Notes under the pieces: generated by a model | Told to the model about the DNA's origin: nothing | The model's input: only the letters and a program-made list of their open reading frames with translations | Databases searched by the model: none | Assembly: GCA_035761805.1 (NCBI GenBank) | Contig: DASTQL010000088.1 | Location: 1 to 7,349, forward strand | DNA length: 7,349 nucleotides | Source of the DNA: DASTQL01 sp035761805 | GTDB lineage: Bacteria > Actinomycetota > Actinomycetes > Jiangellales > Jiangellaceae | Reading direction: 5' to 3' | Made by a program: the position numbers and the translations under genes | Part shown: in pieces, positions 4,789-7,349 of the stretch | Numbering within the stretch: position 1 is the first letter of the stretch | Layout: every line of letters starts with the position of its first letter

Positions 4789-7349
4789 GTGAGCCAGGAC
4801 TTCCCCCGACCCTCCGACCCGTTCCGTGGCACGCGGGTGACCGCGACCCGCCGACCGCGCGCCCTGGTCCCCACCCTGGTGGTGCTCGGCATCCTGGCGG
4901 TCCTCTACGGCGTCCTCGTCTCCTTCTGGACCGACTGGCTGTGGTTCGACTCCGTCGGCTTCCGCCAGGTCTTCACGACCGCGTTGGCGACCCGGATCGG
5001 TCTGTTCCTCTTCTTCGGCGCCTTGATGGGCGCCGTCGTCGCGGCCAACGCGGTCATCGCCTACCGGCTCCGCCCGCGGTACCGGCCGATGAGCGTCGAG
5101 CAGCAGAGCCTGGAGCGCTACCGCGAGGCGATCGACCCGATCCGCCGGTGGGTGGTCATCGGCGTCGCCGCGCTGCTCGGGCTGATGGCGGGTGGCAGTG
5201 CCGGGGCGGAGTGGCAGACCTTCCTGCTCTGGCGCAACGGCGGCAGCTTCGGCAGCGAGGACCCGCAGCTGGGCACCGACATCGGCTTCTTCGCCTTCGA
5301 CTACCCGTGGTGGCGATTCCTCGTCTCCTTCGGCTTCGCCGCGATCATCCTCGGGCTGATCGCCGCGGCGGTGACGCACTACCTGTACGGGGGGATCCGG
5401 CTGCAGTCCGTGGGGGAGAAGGTCTCGCCGGCGGCGCAGGCGCACCTGTCGGCGCTGATCGGGCTGTTCGTGCTGCTCAAGGCGGTCGCGTACTGGCTGG
5501 ACCGCTACGGGCTGCTCATCGAGCAGGAGTTCGCCAACGGCCTCACCGGCGCCGGCTACACCGACATCAACACACTGCTGCCCGCGAAGACGATCCTGGC
5601 GTCGATCTCGTTGATCTGCGCGGCGCTCTTCTTCGTCAACATCTGGCGCCGTTCGTGGACGCTGCCCGGGATCTCGCTGGGCCTGCTGGTGCTCTCGGCC
5701 GTCCTGCTCGGCGGGCTGTGGCCTGCGATCGTCCAGCAGTTCAGGGTGCGCCCGAGCGAGGCCGACCGGGAGAGCGCCTTCATCAGCGAGAACATCGGGG
5801 CGACCCGGCAGGCCTACGGCGTCGCGGGGGTGGAGGCCGAGTCCTACGAGGCGACCACGACGGTGGAGGCGGGCCAGCTGGAGCAGGACAGGGACACGAT
5901 CCCGAGCATCCGGCTGATCGACCCCAACGTGGTGCCTCCGACCTTCCAGCAGCAGCAGCAGGTCCGGGGCTTCTACTCGTTCGCCAACCCGCTGGACGTG
6001 GACCGGTACGACGTCGAGGACGAGAACCGTGACATGGTCGTGGCGGTGCGGGAGATCGACCTGGAGGGGATCCCGTCCGGCCAGCAGAACTGGATCAACC
6101 AGCACACCGTATACACCCACGGCTTCGGGATGGTGGCGGCGTACGGCAACCAGCGTGCGGCCGACGGCTCCCCGGCGTTCGCCGAGGAGGACATCCCCCC
6201 TGACGGTGTGCTCGGTGAGTACGAGCCGCGGATCTACTTCGGGGAGAACTCCCCGCCGTACTCCATCGTGGGCGCGCCGGAGGGCGCGGACCCGGTGGAG
6301 TTCGACATCCCGGAGGACCCGGACGCGGGTGGCCAGCAGCGCAACAACACCTACGAGGGTGACGGTGGGGTGGCGATCGGGAGCTTCGTGAACCGGCTGC
6401 TGTTCGCGACGAAGTTCCAGGAGGGCAACATCCTGCTCACCGATCGGATCAACTCCGACTCGGTCATCCTGTACGACCGGCACCCGCGGGACCGGGTGGA
6501 GACGGTGGCGCCGTGGCTGCGCGCGGACGGGAACCCGTATCCGGCGGTGGTGGGCGGGCGGATCGTGTGGATCATCGACGCGTACACGACGAGCAACACC
6601 TACCCGTACTCGCAGCGGGTGTTCCTGGACGAGGCGACGAGTGACTCGCGGACGGATCGGCAGGCGGTGGTGGCGCAGCCGCAGACGCCGATCAACTACG
6701 TGCGCAACTCCGTGAAGGCGACGGTGGACGCGTACACGGGTGAGGTGACGCTGTACGCCTGGGACGAGACGGACCCGCTGCTGCAGGCGTGGCGGTCGGC
6801 GTTCCCCGACTCGGTCACGGATCGGGACGAGATCCCGGACGAGCTGCTGGACCACCTGCGCTACCCGGAGGACCTTTTCAAGATCCAGCGGGAGCTGCTG
6901 TCGCAGTACCACGTCAGAGAGCCGCGGACCTTCTACGGCGGGCAGGACTTCTGGACCACGCCGCAGGACCCGGCGTTGGAGACGGGGGCTCCGCAGCCGC
7001 CGTACTACCTGACCCTGGCGATGCCCGGCGACGAGCAGACGGCGTTCTCCCTGACGACCACGTTCGTGCCGCGGAACCGGCAGAACCTGGCGGCGTTCAT
7101 GGCGGTGAACGCTGACGCCCGCAGCGAGGAGTACGGGACGATACGAATCCTTCGGTTGCCCGGCAGCACCCAGATCGAGGGCCCGGGGCAGGTGGCCAAC
7201 GCCTTCGAGACCAACCAGAACATCGCCGAGGCGACCCTGCCGCTGCGGCAGAGCGGCGCGGAGACTCGGGAGGGCAACCTGCTGACCCTGCCGGTGGGTG
7301 ACGGTCTGCTGTACGTGCAGCCGCTGTACGTGGAGCGGCGCACCGGTGA
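4789..7349 (+). CDS. UPF0182 (COG1615) integral membrane protein, C-terminus cut by window edge
   Basis: 853 full codons from a GTG start, open to the right edge (the final TGA letters are out of frame). Family members are roughly 900-1000 residues, so about a tenth is missing. A polar cytoplasmic tail (1-24) precedes seven predicted helices, about 26-46, 70-92, 121-139, 176-200, 220-237, 268-286 and 294-315. The family mark WTDWLWFDSVGFRQVF (47-62) follows helix 1. After helix 7 comes a large, mostly hydrophilic domain with no further helix seen. It includes SENIGATRQAYG (333-344), PTFQQQQQ (384-391), TYPYSQR (604-610) and MPGDEQTAFSLTT (745-757), and probably lies outside the membrane. Biochemical function is unknown. 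Val, Ala and Thr codons shift from C-ending to G-ending about a quarter of the way in. It stands alone behind its own promoter, divergent from the PPA1309-family gene. Confidence 0.93.
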   Translation, partial: MSQDFPRPSDPFRGTRVTATRRPRALVPTLVVLGILAVLYGVLVSFWTDWLWFDSVGFRQVFTTALATRIGLFLFFGALMGAVVAANAVIAYRLRPRYRPMSVEQQSLERYREAIDPIRRWVVIGVAALLGLMAGGSAGAEWQTFLLWRNGGSFGSEDPQLGTDIGFFAFDYPWWRFLVSFGFAAIILGLIAAAVTHYLYGGIRLQSVGEKVSPAAQAHLSALIGLFVLLKAVAYWLDRYGLLIEQEFANGLTGAGYTDINTLLPAKTILASISLICAALFFVNIWRRSWTLPGISLGLLVLSAVLLGGLWPAIVQQFRVRPSEADRESAFISENIGATRQAYGVAGVEAESYEATTTVEAGQLEQDRDTIPSIRLIDPNVVPPTFQQQQQVRGFYSFANPLDVDRYDVEDENRDMVVAVREIDLEGIPSGQQNWINQHTVYTHGFGMVAAYGNQRAADGSPAFAEEDIPPDGVLGEYEPRIYFGENSPPYSIVGAPEGADPVEFDIPEDPDAGGQQRNNTYEGDGGVAIGSFVNRLLFATKFQEGNILLTDRINSDSVILYDRHPRDRVETVAPWLRADGNPYPAVVGGRIVWIIDAYTTSNTYPYSQRVFLDEATSDSRTDRQAVVAQPQTPINYVRNSVKATVDAYTGEVTLYAWDETDPLLQAWRSAFPDSVTDRDEIPDELLDHLRYPEDLFKIQRELLSQYHVREPRTFYGGQDFWTTPQDPALETGAPQPPYYLTLAMPGDEQTAFSLTTTFVPRNRQNLAAFMAVNADARSEEYGTIRILRLPGSTQIEGPGQVANAFETNQNIAEATLPLRQSGAETREGNLLTLPVGDGLLYVQPLYVERRTG
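5947..5961 (+). repeat. (CAG)5 tract encoding five glutamines
   Basis: Five uninterrupted CAG codons encode Q387-Q391 in the ectodomain of the UPF0182 protein. Relatives have a Gln-rich but interrupted stretch at this conserved PTF-x-Q-x-QQ position (from memory), so the tract may be a local homopolymer. It is short and in frame; any length change by whole repeats would be tolerated. Confidence 0.6.

Noticed and set aside
4179..6032. 617-residue plus-strand ORF spanning the PPA1309-family gene and the start of the UPF0182 gene
   Set aside because: It crosses the divergent promoter region, is antisense to one real gene and out of frame with another, and shows only Arg/Gly/Pro-rich filler.
4777..6912. 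711-residue minus-strand ORF opposite the UPF0182 gene
   Set aside because: The translation is Arg/Val/His/Asp/Gln-rich without any recognisable domain, the product of reading GC-rich codons antisense. The plus strand carries a clear UPF0182 protein throughout.
7347..7349. TGA at the very end of the window as the stop of the UPF0182 gene
   Set aside because: It is out of frame: the last complete codon is GGT at 7345-7347 and the next begins GA. The protein is also still shorter than its family.

Overview
The window is 7.3 kb of very GC-rich DNA with G/C-ending codons, short intergenic gaps, GTG as well as ATG starts, and gene families found mainly or only in Actinomycetota (Zincin_2/DUF2342 metalloprotease, PPA1309 family, UPF0182 membrane protein). 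It is therefore chromosomal DNA of an actinobacterium. No rRNA or other marker is present to fix the genus. I see no tRNA, CRISPR array, insertion sequence, phage gene or plasmid function, and the DNA is almost completely coding.

Layout from left to right: (1) minus strand 1-1330, a zincin-like metalloprotease whose 3' end runs off the left edge; (2) a 57-bp divergent gap; (3) a plus-strand run of three genes, 1388-4089: an atypical NAD(P)-binding SDR/epimerase-like protein with a C-terminal membrane segment, moaE (large subunit of molybdopterin synthase), and a membrane-anchored PDZ plus Lon-type (S16) serine protease of the YlbL kind; (4) a convergent 20-bp gap; (5) minus strand 4110-4637, a PPA1309-family protein of unknown function; (6) a 151-bp divergent intergenic region with a perfect inverted repeat and a good promoter candidate; (7) plus strand 4789-7349, a UPF0182 protein with seven predicted membrane helices and a large extracytoplasmic domain, cut by the right edge.

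The molybdopterin gene has an assigned biochemical job. The other five point to the cell envelope or are uncharacterised: a membrane-tethered Lon-like protease, a zincin-like protein, a probably tail-anchored SDR relative, and a large polytopic membrane protein with an exported domain. From memory, the UPF0182, PDZ-protease and Zincin_2 genes also lie together in mycobacteria (the Rv3193c-Rv3195 area of M. tuberculosis). This is therefore most likely a conserved but poorly understood actinobacterial core neighbourhood rather than a mobile or newly acquired system. A shared role in envelope protein quality control is inference only.

The points most worth a second look are the SDR protein that has lost the YxxxK catalytic pair and gained a membrane tail, the inverted repeat abutting an ECF-like promoter upstream of the UPF0182 gene, the near-identical TAGG(G/A)TCCCGG motif just before both moaE and the protease gene, and an abrupt change in synonymous codon choice inside the UPF0182 gene.
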